NCBI GenBank assembly: GCA_003024785.1
Contig: PUQB01000004.1
Coordinates: 310,001-374,000, forward strand
DNA: 64,000 nt
Origin: Selaginella tamariscina
Taxonomy: Eukaryota > Streptophyta > Lycopodiopsida > Selaginellales > Selaginellaceae
Direction of reading: 5' to 3'
Below the pieces are notes generated by a model. It was not told where the DNA came from. It saw only the letters and a program-made list of their open reading frames with translations, and ran no database searches. The position numbers and the translations under genes are program-made. Positions 53,001-64,000 of this stretch are shown here, piece after piece (within the stretch, counting starts at the first letter, position 1; each line of letters starts with the position of its first letter).

Positions 53001-54462
53001 TTGAGTTACAAATGGGCTTTGAACCGTATATTGACCTGAGTTCAAGCCAGCTTGGCTAGGGGCTGCACAAAGCCCCACAACACTTGTTGTCGAGCTTTGG
53101 GCTACTCCCTAAGCTTTGCTAATGCTGGCCGGGCTCAAGCTAGCCCTACCATAGTTACGAACACGAACACGGAACACGAACACGAGCCTCAGATTCCAAG
53201 AACCTGACCACGGAACACGATCACGGATCACGATGGCTCACGAATATTCTAGTGAATATTCTAGCTCGCACACAATCACTTTTATATTAACCATAATAAA
53301 ATAAACCTTAATTAATTAATAAATATAAAACTCAAAGAAATAATATGTATTTAAAGAAACATATACATCCCAAATTATGTATACATTAACCTTAAAAATG
53401 TGTTTTTTATCATATATAAGCTGGTTGCCAAAACCTCTCTTATAAATATGCTGCATTCTTCAAAAAATAAAATAAAATAAATCATATACGTGTCTAGCTT
53501 ATATAAGAATATAATATTGGATATGTTGTACATATTAAAAACTCCACGTTTTTACATGTTGTAGTTTAAATTTTATATAAATATATATGTGTGTGTGTGT
53601 TTATAAGTATTCTCATGCATATATATGCAAATGTACATGATTATATACAAAAAATTACCACTGTTGCGAAGAAGGATGCTTTCACAGTGTTGGATTGCTG
53701 CGCCATGCTTGTTGTGCCTTGGATTGCTGCTGCCGTTCATGTGTGATGCCGTGCGACCTAAAAAAAATATTTTACAAGTATATTCAATCAAGAATATTCT
53801 AAACAGTGTTTATGTTACGAACATGGGCTGTGATCTCGGCCGTGGTCGCCAGGATCACGGCCCGTGTTCGTAACATGACACACTGTTCACAAACACGGCC
53901 GTAGGAACACGACCCATGGCCGTGTTCGTGAAACACGGTGAACACGGTCGGGATCCTGGTCGTGTTCGTAACTATGAGCCCTACTAGGGGTGGCTAAAAG
54001 CCTGGTAGCAGTTGCTGCCAAACTTTGGGCTACTCCCTGAGCTCCACTAATGCTAGTCGGGCTCAAGCCAACCCTAATAGGGGTGGCTGAAAGCTCGGGA
54101 GCAGTTGTTGCCGCACTTTGGGCCGCCCCATGAGCTTGGTCAATGCTAGCCAAGCTCAAGCCAAGCCCAACCAGGAGCGACAGCAACTACTGCCGAGCTT
54201 TGGGCCACCCCATGAGCTTGGCCAATGCTAGCCAAGCTCAAGCTAGCCCAACTAGGGTGGCAACAACTGCTGCCAGGCTTTGGGCTTCCCCATGAGCTCG
54301 GCCAATGTTGGTCAAGCTCAAGCCAGCCCAACCAGGGGCGGCAGAAAGCCCAGTAGTAGTTGCTGTCAGGCTTTGGGCCGCCCCTTGAGCTTGGACAAAG
54401 CTAGTCAAGTTCAAGTCATACCTAATAGTTGCTATGGGGCTTTGCGCCGCCTCCTGAATGCA
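53000..54462. repeat. Tandem array of an 80-93-bp GC-rich unit
   Basis: About seven units, each with CTTTGGGC(C/T)..CCC, (T/A)GAGCTTGG, AATGCTAG, AAGCTCAAGC and AGCCCAAC..GGGG. CTTTGGG starts at 53095, 54023, 54116, 54198, 54278 and 54371. With the MITE removed, the spacing is 80-93 bases. The repetition keeps frames open on both strands, but the predicted peptides are repeat artefacts. The array is GC-rich in an AT-rich region. Confidence 0.85.
53150..53976. mobile_element. hAT-type non-autonomous transposon (827 bp) with a perfect 8-bp target duplication
   Basis: The ends are exact inverted repeats: CATAGTTACGAACACG at the left and CGTGTTCGTAACTATG at the right. The element is flanked by AGCCCTAC on both sides (53142-53149 and 53977-53984). 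Removing it plus one duplication restores a normal unit of the surrounding tandem array. An 8-bp duplication is typical of the hAT superfamily. The subterminal regions are crowded with GAACACG/CACGG motifs, like transposase-binding sites. There is no transposase ORF, so it would depend on an enzyme supplied in trans. It is the best preserved mobile element in the window. Confidence 0.85.
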
Positions 54463-55284
54463 AATGAATGCAAGAAAAGAAAAAGAGAGGATAAAAGACT
54501 ACCTAATCTACTTGCTCTTCTGTCATTCCGAATGGATTTCTTAATTACATAAATTAAGGCATAATGAGAATATACTGAGAATATATTGAGAATAATGAGA
54601 ATACTTAAAAAAATTCATTTGTATTATTTTTTTAATTTTAATTATATATGTTTAAAATAAAAATATAAGAATATATTTTTCATATAAAAAATACACATTA
54701 CGCATAAAATATATTTTTTATTTTAAGTTGTGAAAAAAGGTGGCTAAGCTCGTGGATTGTTAAGGGTGGTTAAGGGAGTGAGAAAATCACTACCCTTAGT
54801 GGTCAAACCATTAAAAAATCTTAAGTAAGTGGTTTCTTAAGTTAAGGACTAGTGCGGATTCAATGCCCTTAGCAGTCAAACCCTTAAAAAGTTAAGTAGA
54901 TGGTTACTCAACTTAAGGGCGAGTATGACTTACTTAAGCCCACTTAAGTTAAATGTATATTATAAATTTCCAATTGTTGGTAAAGTAGGTGGGAAAAGCA
55001 TATTTTAAATATCAAATAATACAAAGTGAACATTTTAAAATATAAAACCTATATTGTGTGTGTCATGTATAAAAATCATGTAGTCTTGTTTGAATCAAAT
55101 AGGATTATATTATAAATATATTTTTGTAATATAGCAAAATACATTGAAGTTTGTCCTAGAGTAAATATATGGTTTATATCATTTATAAATAAGTATATGC
55201 TTTTGGTAAATTTCTTTTATGAGTCGAATCACCCTATAAGTCCTTAAGAAAGAAAACTAGATTAAAATAGAATATATGAGACTC
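54463..55284. other. Spacer with a short direct repeat
   Basis: Two imperfect copies of about 70 bases at about 54785-54845 and 54860-54920 share CCCTTAG..GTCAAACC.TTAAAAA and the phrase CTTAAGTTAAGG or its variant. No coding frame was found. Confidence 0.5.
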
Positions 55285-56050
55285 TTCTTTATACATGTGT
55301 AAAGTAGGGCCCTCTTTTATACATGTGTATAATGAGACCTCTTGTATAACCATCCTTACTCTCTACTATACATGTGTATGACGATATCTATGTACAACCA
55401 TATGCACCATTCCACGACAAACCCTCTCATGTACATGTATATACATGTGTATAACCATTTTTACCTTGTGTACACCCGATAATGGTATCTTTATCTAATC
55501 TAGTATACATATATACAATCGTCCTTACCTTTCATATATATGTATACAGCCATGCAATCAACATATTGATTATGCAAACATACTTATTGCCCAATTATGC
55601 ATATAATGTTACCTAACGGGACCCTCTCGTATACATGTATATATTAATATAATTAATGTACCGATCATGCATACAACCATGTGGTCAATGTATGAATTAT
55701 GCATACATCATTATCCTCTCGCATATATGTGTATAATCATGTGGTCAATGTACTGATCATGTGTACAACCCATGCAATCAATATACCAATCATGAACAAT
55801 CACCTATTTACCATACCATACATACATATAGTCGTGCAATTAGCATGCGGTCAATGTATCATATATGTGTGTAACCATCCTTACATGATGAGACCCTCTT
55901 GTATACATATGTATAGTTATGTACTGATTATGCATACATCCTTATTAGATGAGACCCTCTTGTGTACATGTGTACAAACATACAATCAACATACTAGACA
56001 TGTGTACGACCATAAGGTTAATGTACCATACATGCATACAACAATCACTA
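55285..56050. repeat. Satellite-like block of TACATGTGTATA-type palindromes, patch 1
   Basis: Phrases such as GAGACCCTCTTGTATACATG, ACCGATCATGCATACAACC, ATGCAATCAACATAC and TGTGGTCAATGTA recur many times in varying order and with small changes. Many are palindromic (GTATACATGTATAC-like). The related block at 59100-59500 shows the same phrases. Confidence 0.7.
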
Positions 56051-57115
56051 AAAGCCCATTTTAGGGACTACTACAAAAAAATTATTAATTTTTATTAAAA
56101 TTGTTAATTTATTGTTTGTTTTTTTTTTAGAAACATAACTTTGGTTTTTAACATGTTCATTTACATGATATGATAGTTTTCTTTGCTAATTTATCAATTC
56201 ATGTATTTGAAATATTAATGTATAATGTTAGTTACTATTTTTTTTTTTTAATTAAAAATGCTACTTAAATATATTTGTTCTTACGCAACACATTATTAAA
56301 ATAAAATAATCAAAGTGGCACATTGAAACAACAAATGAATAATACACTTTTTATCGTTTTTACACATTATACTTAGATGACTCCTAACTTAAAGTGTAAT
56401 TTTTCATGAATAGTATTCTTCTTTTATCAATTATATAAAAGAACAAGTGCGAGCATCTATGTCTATTTTATCCACTTTAACAAACCAAACTAGTTTACCA
56501 GCATTCTTAATAGATTATGTAACTTTCAACTAAAGCATTCTTTAATGTGTTTTATCTTTCACACTTATTGATTACCTTCTTGAAAGACAATAACTATGCC
56601 TTAGAAGAAAGAGTCCTACTATATTGTTTTAAATAATCATTCTAAAGTTGTGGTCAATATAGGGTTGTTCTTTTTTTTTCTTAATAAAAATTATAAGATC
56701 ATTACATGATAAAGAAATATATATGATTCATGTTATTGCCAATATGGCAATGCAATATATGTTAATAAGTTTAAAAATGGAACATATAATAACACTCGTG
56801 AATTATAAATTTAATAATTCTCAGTGTTATACATGAGTTCATCATTATCATATCCTTTTACCAAAGCTAATAGTTCATCATATTCTTCCATCTTGTTTTA
56901 CTTTAAAAAATATAACTATTTCAATATAAGTATGTGTATTTCGTAAGCCTCTTAAATATTTTAATAAAAGAATCAAATATCAATTCATAATTCAAATCTT
57001 TTCACTCTACCAAAACCAATGCATACATGTATGTCATGTGTTAGCTTACTTGAAAACCCTAGTGTAGTTTAACATTAAAGTATGAAGCAAGTTATTTACA
57101 GGTTAGGGTTAATTT
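56050..57115. other. AT-rich DNA, no gene seen
   Basis: No coding frame, RNA gene or clear repeat. Confidence 0.5.
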
Positions 57116-57900
57116 GTTATAGTTTATCCTACGATTGTTTTTACATGCTTACTTTAATAAGCATGTAACACTTTAATTTAGAAAACTTTTACTTTTGTTT
57201 TTTGTGTCCCCCATTATATTAGTGCCTACTCAAGGCATGCTTATTAGGGTCATGTCATGGATTAAAGTTAAAAGGTTGGATATTCTAACAAACATGTGTG
57301 CTTATGTTCGCATTAAAGTTATAAGTTTTGAACATATACTCAAAGGAGATTAAGTCTTGTAATTAAGTGTGTTAGTCGGCACACGGTCTCACAATAGGTG
57401 CATAATGTTCAAAAGTTAAATAACATAAACTCATTATCATAAGCCCTATCCATACTTAAGGTTTTTCAAACCTAATCTTAAGAAATTTACTTAATATAAC
57501 ACTTATGTTTCACCTACAACGCACACTCATGTTCTTATTGAGTATTAACTCAAGATTTATGTTATGACTTAGCCACTTCAAACCTTATGGGTTAGTCATG
57601 AGTTGAGGTAAAAGGGTTGTACTCCCTTATAAGATAATTTTTTAAAGGTAAATGACAATGCCTTAATTTTATCATGGGGTATATGTGAGACACATCTTCT
57701 TGTGGAGTTAAAGCATGAATATGTTTAAGCCTCCTAAGGCAAGATTCTAAAGTTTACTCGAATTATTCTTTAAGGTTGGGATAGTCATTTTAAAGACTTA
57801 AGTTTTGTGTTTATTTAGGCATCTGAGTCAACCTCTCGAGGTTATCTTTAGTGTTACTCATACAAAGTGTCAATGATAGATGCATATGTTAACCATTCAA
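57116..57900 (+). mobile_element. Highly decayed copy of the solo-LTR family (copy 4)
   Basis: From TGTTATAGTTTATCC at 57116 and especially from 57220 to 57890 the sequence follows copy 2 and copy 3 almost base for base, but with C changed to T and G to A throughout (for example GGTTGGATATTCTAACAAACA against GGTTGGATACTCTGACAAACA). An internal stretch of several hundred bases is missing near 57220. This is the pattern left by long-term methylation and deamination of a silenced repeat. Confidence 0.75.
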
Positions 57901-59100
57901 ATACTCAGTTTGGAGCTGAGAGATTAAACACTCAAATATTATTATTCAGACATTGAATTGCTCTGACTCTATTACTCAAGCTTAATCTCAAACTTTTCGT
58001 ACAGACATCAACTAGACTATCAACCATATGTGTTTGATCCATCTTCTATTGATACATTCCACTTGTTCATATTATAAGCCCATTTCATCATGAAAGAGCT
58101 CAATAATTTTATGCATATACATGAATACCCTACTTTATGTTACTTCTTCTATGCTTATTGATAGACCATGCTCAATGCAATTGGTAGTTTGTAAAATAAA
58201 TAAATATGTTTATGTGTATTTGGGGTTTAATATAATAATATGAATAATGTATTTGTGAATGAAACATGTATACATTATACATATACTTTTATAACCATTG
58301 CTTATCATCAATTAAGTATTTTTGAACCATTTAATAACGTGCTTGAATCCTCCTCAGTCGATATCACTCAATGTATAAACAATCCTATTTAAACAAGAAT
58401 ATCATTATAGTCAATACAATAACTCAAGCAAACACATAGCACATATGCAGATGGCATATTATATATATATATATATATTACATTATATAGTTAAACAATA
58501 TCTTTAAGTGCTTACCGATTATAAATTGTCTTTTGTTTTGATAAACCACACAATCTGAATACTTGATTGAATGAAGAGATTTTTATACTAGTCATTTGCC
58601 CACTTCATAAAGGTACAACCCAGGATTTGTGGCATGTTGTTTAGCTTCATGTGTGGGCAATGTCATTGGTGGATTGCCACTACTAAGTTGTTAATCAATA
58701 TTGTCTTTTGTTAATTTAATCATCTATTGTGTAATCGTGAATAAAGCCTTAGCAAAACTTTCATGTACACTTGCCTTAATTCATTAGCATAATTTGCAAC
58801 ATTATTATTAAAAAAAATTAGGAATATCCATGTTTACAATATATTGGAAAAGAAATTTCTGCACAAACAATATGTATGTAGGCTTGATTCTTTAAACATG
58901 TAGTTGTCTAGAGGAGGAGACTTTCTTTCTTTTTAAAATGAGATGGCTGCCCTTTCCTCTCTTTTCATGCAGCCCAGTTATAATAAAGATTACAGTTTTG
59001 TGAAGATTTAAGGACCCTTTTATTTATGTAAGGTTCACATATTTGATTCAAACATTAAATCTCTTGCCACCAAAAACATTAAGCTATAAATAATCAATTA
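57900..59100. other. AT-rich DNA, no gene seen
   Basis: TA repeats lie at about 58461-58480. Nothing coding was recognised. Confidence 0.5.
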
Positions 59101-59500
59101 AGACACTATTTCTACAACTATGCAACCAATGTACCGATTGTGTGTATGGCCGTGCGGTAAACGCACCATACATGTGTATAGCCATCTAATTAACGTATCG
59201 ATCGTGTGTACAGCCATGCAATCCACATACCGTACATGCGTAGATGAAAATCCCAATATTATATAAGAGTCTCCCCTCATACAACCTGTGACACTGGCAC
59301 CCATGTCAATATGCATGTGTGTATTGTATGCCGTATCTAAACACATGCATACACATCCACTATTTTATATTACCCTTTTTCATAGGTGTAACCAAATAGT
59401 TCCAATGAATTTCTAATCGTAAAGACCACATGGTTATATGCATAATCGACATCGCATGGTTATACACATCGATGATACGTTTAACTGCAATGATGCAATA
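59100..59500. repeat. Satellite-like block, patch 2
   Basis: The same vocabulary as 55285-56050 (CAACCAATGTACCGAT, GTGTGTATGGCCGTGCGG, CATACATGTGTATAGCC), more GC-rich in places. The two patches lie on either side of the decayed LTR copy. Confidence 0.6.
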
Positions 59501-60265
59501 TATATTAAGTCTTGTAATTTATATTATCTTCCAGGGCCAATATATTAATATATTTTGAAATATGAAATGTGTATCTGTACATGTACTCGTGTACATATGC
59601 ACATGAAGGTGATAACTGAGAAACCTATAACTTGAGAAATGGAGAAAACCGGATCTCATTTTATACCTAATTGTTTCTCGTGTTTCTGTGTCTCTGAAGA
59701 GTACATGTGTAACGTACAATACATTTCACCAATATAATTTCAATAGTAATAATCGTGTATATTTCCGACTTTGGATCGTGATCAAGAACTATGTTGACAT
59801 AAACACCCCTCCATCCGATCGTCACCAACCTCTTTATCCACAGCATTTTCTTATACTCTTGGTACTCCCTGTTACCATGTTCTTAATCACAATTGCCAGT
59901 GCTTTGTTATTCACTGTATGTTTGGGTGCCTTGGCTACCATACAAGCAACTCTTCAATAATCCAGAGCGCCCTTCTATACATAACTAGGGTTATCCATTT
60001 TACATACCCTTTTAACATATTTATCTCTGCTAATTTCTAATGATCTATTTTTTCATATTATAACATCTTACTAATATACTCTAACAACAACAAAAGTACA
60101 TTTAATACGTTATTAACACCCACAAAGTGAAGTATGTACATAGATGCACAATGGCCCGTTCTAGGCTTTTTCATTGTTTTTATGGTATATGCTTTCATAA
60201 GATAGAATATCCTATGAATGTTTAAAGATTTTTGTTTAGGTTAGGGTATTCTTGAGGGACAAGGA
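59500..60265. other. Upstream region of RBM8A; one doubtful ORF
   Basis: A 90-codon plus-strand ORF (59688-59960) ends in two hydrophobic stretches (FLILLVLPVTMFLITIASAL) but matches nothing I know and could be chance. The last 250 bases must contain the RBM8A promoter and leader. No TATA box stands out. Confidence 0.4.
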
Positions 60266-60967
60266 ATGGCGGACACAGTCGATTTCGGGGAGGATGATAT
60301 GCTCGACGAGGATGTGGCGATGGACGACGCCGAGGAGGCACCGGCACCGCAGCCCGGGTAAGATCTACGATTATTGGCGGCGCGCCGAAGCACACTAAGG
60401 GCCGAGGGTTCCGTGAGGCGGACAATGGCGAGCGATCGAGTAGGTTCTCTCGCGATTTCGACGTCATTGCGTCGGATGATAAAGACGGCGTACAGAAATG
60501 TAAGCACTCTTTCGTCTGTGTGTGCGTGTGGAGAGAGAGAGAAAGAAAGATAGAGTTCTAGTTTTGTTTCAGCTGTTGAAGGATGGATTATCCTTGTTAC
60601 TGGTGTTCACGAAGAGGCCCAGGAGGATGATGTCCACGAGATGTTTGCGGAAGTCGGACCCATTAAGAATCTCAATCTTAATCTCGATCGCAGGACCGGT
60701 TTTGTCAAGGTCTGTTAAGCTTCAGTTAAGTTTTGAATTAAATTTGGATAATGTGCGAGGTTTTTAACACCCAGGGATATGCGCTTATTGAGTACGAGCA
60801 AAAAGAAGAAGCTATGGAGGCTATTCGGCTCTTTAATCAAACCGATCTCCTGGGGCAGACCATAACTGTCGATTGGGCTTTCAAATGTGGTCCTATTTCC
60901 CATCAACCCACTCGCAGAAGTGGGAAGAGAAGGTAAACAGTCGCTAACAAACTCACGTATGGAGGGG

Positions 60968-61000
<33 letters not shown>

Positions 61001-61138
61001 ATGTATATAGACATGTTTCTTACAATGGATGGTTTTTATACGCACGAGAACATGAATATATATAATATAGCAAATTTTCAATGTAGGTCTCCTCGAGGAG
61101 GTCACCGGTCGAGGAGCCCAGCCAGACGGAGATACTAA
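60266..61138 (+). CDS. RBM8A: RNA-binding protein 8A (Y14), exon junction complex core, four exons, one frame break
   Basis: Exons: 60266-60499, 60573-60709, 60775-60932, 61087-61138; about 193 aa. The acidic N-terminus ([16 protein letters not shown]) is followed by [10 protein letters not shown], then one [37 protein letters not shown] (RNP2/loop region), GYALIEYE (RNP1) and TVDWAF. It ends in an RS-rich tail, [11 protein letters not shown]14 pairs with MAGO and is deposited on mRNA at exon junctions, linking splicing to export, translation and decay. In exon 1 one G appears to be missing at about 60356-60358 (CCCGGG followed by TAAG), which puts a stop in frame. The resulting GGTAAGA resembles a splice donor, but splicing there would leave an impossible intron before the conserved KHTKGRG segment. 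Convergent with the J-domain gene. Confidence 0.9.
60971..61000. repeat. (CA)n microsatellite in RBM8A intron 3
   Basis: Fourteen to fifteen CA units, followed by a further TATA-type tract before the acceptor. Confidence 0.9.
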
Positions 61139-61695
61139 GTGACGTCTCGCTTATCACTTGCAGGTACACGGTGTAATCTGTACACAAGTTTTATAACTGG
61201 TTTTGAACAGATCTTTGCATTTTATTTGGTTTTTATTTCAATGTAATAGCTCCTTGAAACTTTTAATTTTATTCACATTTCATCTATATACAATACTATA
61301 GATTAGATAAGTGTATGCACTGACACAGACATACTGCGTGTATATATGCGTGTGGGAGCTGTAGGAATCCTCAGAATAGAGTATTCATATGGCTATTGTG
61401 TGAAGAAACAGCTTGTTTTCAAGCATGCGTTTCCAGATTAATTACTTAAACGGTCACGTTTAACTAAATAACTGCCTTAATTAACAAGGCGATTATTATA
61501 ACAAAGAGTAACGTGGGGGAAATGTGTCAAATTATTGGCAGTAGTGGGCCAATTATTGAGCATATAGTCGTATATACGTATATTTTGATTACGTATTATA
61601 GTATACAAGAGATGGGGCGCGTTTGTTTGCGCGCCTCCTTGTATTTCAAATCAACGCAAAATCAAAAACTATATAATGAAATACAAACTATATAT
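61139..61695. other. Convergent 3' intergenic region
   Basis: Between the stop codons of RBM8A and the J-domain gene. No coding frame of its own; both 3' UTRs should lie here. Confidence 0.6.
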
Positions 61696-62813
61696 TTACT
61701 CACTTCTGAGACCATTGAAGTTCATGATAAGATATTTAGTGATCTCGTCAGGGAGCTTACTGTCTCCTTTATAGTGATCGGGATGATAATGAGAGATCGC
61801 CCTCCTGTAAGCCGTCCTCAGTTCGGAAAGATTCCGGATTCGGGATATGCTCTCCTTCTTGGGCGGTGGATACTTGCTGTACAGTTGCGTGAGAAAATCC
61901 AACGGCGACAAGCTGGAGAACATGTACTCTAAATCAGACGGTTGGGATTCTATCTGATTCCGGAAACTAATCGATCTCCCGCCATTCTGTTCTGGAATTC
62001 GACGGTCCATTGTTGATTGAGATCTTTCCTCAGAGAAGCTCTGGTTCCGTTTCAGAACCCGGGAACCGTTTGGAGCCTTTATCCGCTGGCAGTGAGAAAT
62101 CTCCTCCGTAATTGACTTATGTAGACGGTTGATTTCATTGAGAAAGCCTGTGGCAGATGTGTCGGTGTGTGACCGGGATACAGAGAGCTGGAAAAGGCAG
62201 TCGTGGAGGACAGGGATCCGGTGGGGAGCCGACAATGGCATGGCGTTCTTGTACCCAGCTCTGCGCATGCCTTGTGTGCAATTGCACTTGCTTGAAGCTT
62301 CATATTAGAGGGTACCTTTTGCTGGAAAACAGAGCATATCTCCGACAAGAGTCGGGGAGATGCAGCGATTCCACCGTCCAGACTATGTCCACCAGTGTCC
62401 AATGAATGCCCTGAACCCACTCACGCGTCTGTACTTGTGGTCGGCTGTGATTGAGTGCCTCCAGAAAGTAGCTGATGCTGCTCAAGAGATTGAAACAGAG
62501 GGACTCCGACTGCTTCGAGGTGAGGTTGTTGACTGAGACGAGAGACAGCTTGGAGAGAGACCAGAAGGCCTGTCCGAGGTTCTTGCAACACTTTGCCCTG
62601 TCCGACTCCGACTGGCTCAGAGAGAGTGCCTGGCAGTAGAGTGAATTGCCTCCTGTAGACGGTGCTACACATGGAAGGAACTGATGTATTGGAGTTGCCT
62701 CGCGGTAGAGTGTGTTCCCCTCTCCCGCAGGCACGTACTTCTTGAAAGCGGCACCGATTTTTGTCGGGAGTTGCCGAGGGGGCTGTCTTCAATCCGCTAT
62801 GACTAACTGCCAT
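61696..62813 (-). CDS. Protein with C-terminal J domain, single exon, two or more frame breaks
   Basis: The ATG at 62813 gives MAVSHSGLKTAPSATPDK. The frame then shifts at about 62760 (A run) to a long segment with CCKNLGQAFWSLSKLSL, SESLCFNLLSSISYFLEALN and EWVQGIHWTLVDIVW (62734-62300). It shifts again at about 62300-62265 to the last 190 codons. Near the end, SPLDFLTQLYSKYPPP and LSELRTAYRRAISHYHPDHY form a J domain with its HPD motif, the site that stimulates Hsp70 ATPase. The helical middle part probably binds a client or partner, but I do not recognise it. The total would be about 370 aa. No targeting signal is obvious. The intact HPD and conserved-looking blocks suggest a working gene with sequence errors, but the family is unnamed here, so confidence is moderate. 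Confidence 0.65.
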
Positions 62814-63102
62814 GATGAATTCACACAAATTAAGCCAAGAACTCCGGGATAGTGGGAATGATACGCAAGATGAAAGAAGATATATCTTTTAGGGAGGGAA
62901 GGGAACACACTATTGTTATGTTTAAAGATCTTCGAAACTTGGCACAATTGCGGGATGCCAAGTGTTTGAAATCGGTGGAGCCCGGGGATGGAGAGACGAA
63001 ACACCAACGGCCTTTCCCTACCTTTGTTATTTCAACCTTAATTTAATCTACGTGGAGCAAGCTTAAATCCCACATGTGGCTCCATCAACGGCGTTGGGAT
63101 CT

Positions 63103-63188
63103 CCACGTGGGGGAACCCTTTCCCGCCTTTCGTAGAGATTTGCATGACACGTGGCGGTCGGTGAATGGTAAAATTCTCGACACGTGGG
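63103..63188. promoter_or_regulatory. Cluster of three ACGTG (ABRE/G-box) elements
   Basis: CCACGTGG (63103-63110), GACACGTGGC (63146-63155) and GACACGTGGG (63179-63188) lie within 86 bases, 290-375 bases upstream of the J-domain gene start. Closely spaced ACGTGGC boxes are the usual signature of abscisic-acid- or stress-responsive plant promoters bound by bZIP factors. Confidence 0.65.
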
Positions 63189-63189
63189 T

Positions 63190-64000
63190 GTTATAATAGA
63201 CCCCTTTAATTTTGGCATGGCCCAAACGTTCGGAAATTTCGTCTTCACGATAGTACGTAGATGAACTTGCATGGCAAGAAAACAAAGGATATGATATATT
63301 GTACTAAAGGTTAAAGTTTTACATGATTAAGTTCATTGTCCACGTAAGCACACACAAGTTGTGTGTATATATACGTACGTGTGCGTATACCTTGTAAAAG
63401 TCAACAGATGTATGGTCGCCCAAGGTTTGGGGGGCCGAAAACACCTGTCCCACACACACCTTTAAAAGGGATAGGATCGAGGGTGTAGATTTGCAACTGG
63501 CAAATAATAGAAGGGACAAGTGTTATATATACGTATATGTATTGTGTGTGTGCGTGTGTGAGGACAAGTGTGTGTTATATAATACAAATATATACACCCT
63601 TATTTAAGGGATGAGATACAATCGAATCAAGAAGTGTCAATTTTACAAATACGTGCCTTGGTGTCTCTTTTGCGTACACGTGATCATGTAAACGTCACGT
63701 ACAAGTGAGAGCATATCCTCTCTTTCTTTAGTACGCAAATAAAGCATATATACCATCATCCTTTTTGCAGCATATACTGTTGAAAAGCATAGTGAGGTTG
63801 ATGAATATCGGAACTATATTAAATATATATATATATATATACTTTATATGCTCTCAAAAATGATGTGCCATAGTCCATATTCTTGTGATTCACACTTATA
63901 TATTGTACAAATTAATGAATTAAGGTTATTATTAAAATTTACATTAATTTTATTAAGTTTTGTTAAATGTACTTTGTTGAATTATATTAGTAAGATTTAT
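63190..64000. other. Intergenic DNA to the window end
   Basis: Contains short CA/TG and TA microsatellites (about 63540-63562 and 63822-63840) and further ACGT motifs at 63675-63705. No gene was recognised. Confidence 0.5.

Noticed and set aside
53150..53976. Reading the 827-bp element as an LTR or a gene
   Set aside because: Its ends are inverted rather than direct repeats, and the duplication is 8 bp, not 5; no protein is encoded.
53887..54331. Repetitive Ala/Ser-rich ORFs on the minus strand
   Set aside because: Produced by the 80-93-bp tandem array; open frames occur on both strands and one unit is split by a MITE.
55285..56050. CRISPR-like array of repeats
   Set aside because: Repeat phrases vary in order and spacing without unique spacers, in a plant nuclear context.
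60358..60450. GGTAAGA in RBM8A exon 1 as a real splice donor
   Set aside because: Using it would remove, or le an intron too short before, the conserved [10 protein letters not shown] segment; a missing G explains the frame better.
61513..61932. A 139-codon plus-strand ORF
   Set aside because: It overlaps the 3' end of the J-domain gene on the opposite strand, where the HPD motif is conserved.

Overview
This is nuclear DNA of a land plant. The genes have GT-AG introns and plant-specific families: an organelle-type PPR protein, a HUA2-like PWWP/CID protein, a DUF1685 protein, NF-YB, and a plastid-targeted phosphohexomutase. Introns and spacers are full of (CA)n, (GA)n and (TA)n microsatellites, and the rest is AT-rich with transposon debris. 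The style of the PPR repeats (many 'YAQNGH' modules) makes me think of a lycophyte such as Selaginella or Isoetes, but that is a guess. There is nothing bacterial, organellar or CRISPR-like.

Layout. 1-2.1 kb: a small knottin-like secreted peptide gene (-). 3.1-10.2 kb: a transposon graveyard with an hAT transposase relic and a Ty1-copia relic. The copia relic is split by a solo LTR, which is itself split by a second solo LTR of the same family; both keep 5-bp target duplications. 11.25-11.62 kb: an 8-cysteine secreted peptide gene (+) with a GC-AG intron. 12.7-16.6 kb: a 17-exon phosphohexomutase (-). 19.0-20.2 kb: a frame-broken GDSL esterase (-). 20.9-21.3 kb: a duplicated fragment of the phosphohexomutase gene. 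21.6-22.7 kb: NF-YB (-). 23.65-27.05 kb: a 13-exon protein disulfide isomerase ending in KDEL (-). 28.2-34.1 kb: a second hAT relic and a Ty3-gypsy relic. 34.5-35.4 kb: degenerate AT-rich tandem repeats.

36.3-47.5 kb is the gene-dense block: an unrecognised nuclear-type protein with a duplicated module and a SUMO-interaction motif (-), divergent from an alpha/beta-hydrolase-like gene (+); DUF1685 (+); PPR (-); HUA2-like (-). 47.5-60 kb: MITEs, a PIF/Harbinger relic interrupted by a third solo LTR, an 80-93-bp tandem array carrying an hAT-type MITE with a perfect 8-bp duplication, two patches of a satellite-like repeat, and a strongly decayed fourth LTR copy. 60.3-62.8 kb: the exon-junction-complex gene RBM8A/Y14 (+), convergent with a J-domain protein gene (-) whose upstream region has three ACGTG boxes.

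The most important caution is that nearly every conserved coding gene here carries isolated 1- or 2-base indels, mostly missing bases and often in short homopolymers, although the protein on both sides is well conserved. I counted about 18 in eight genes. That is more like an unpolished long-read assembly than a run of eight recent pseudogenes. Frame-broken genes below are therefore annotated as genes with probable sequence errors. All exon limits were read by eye from splice signals, reading frame and family conservation.
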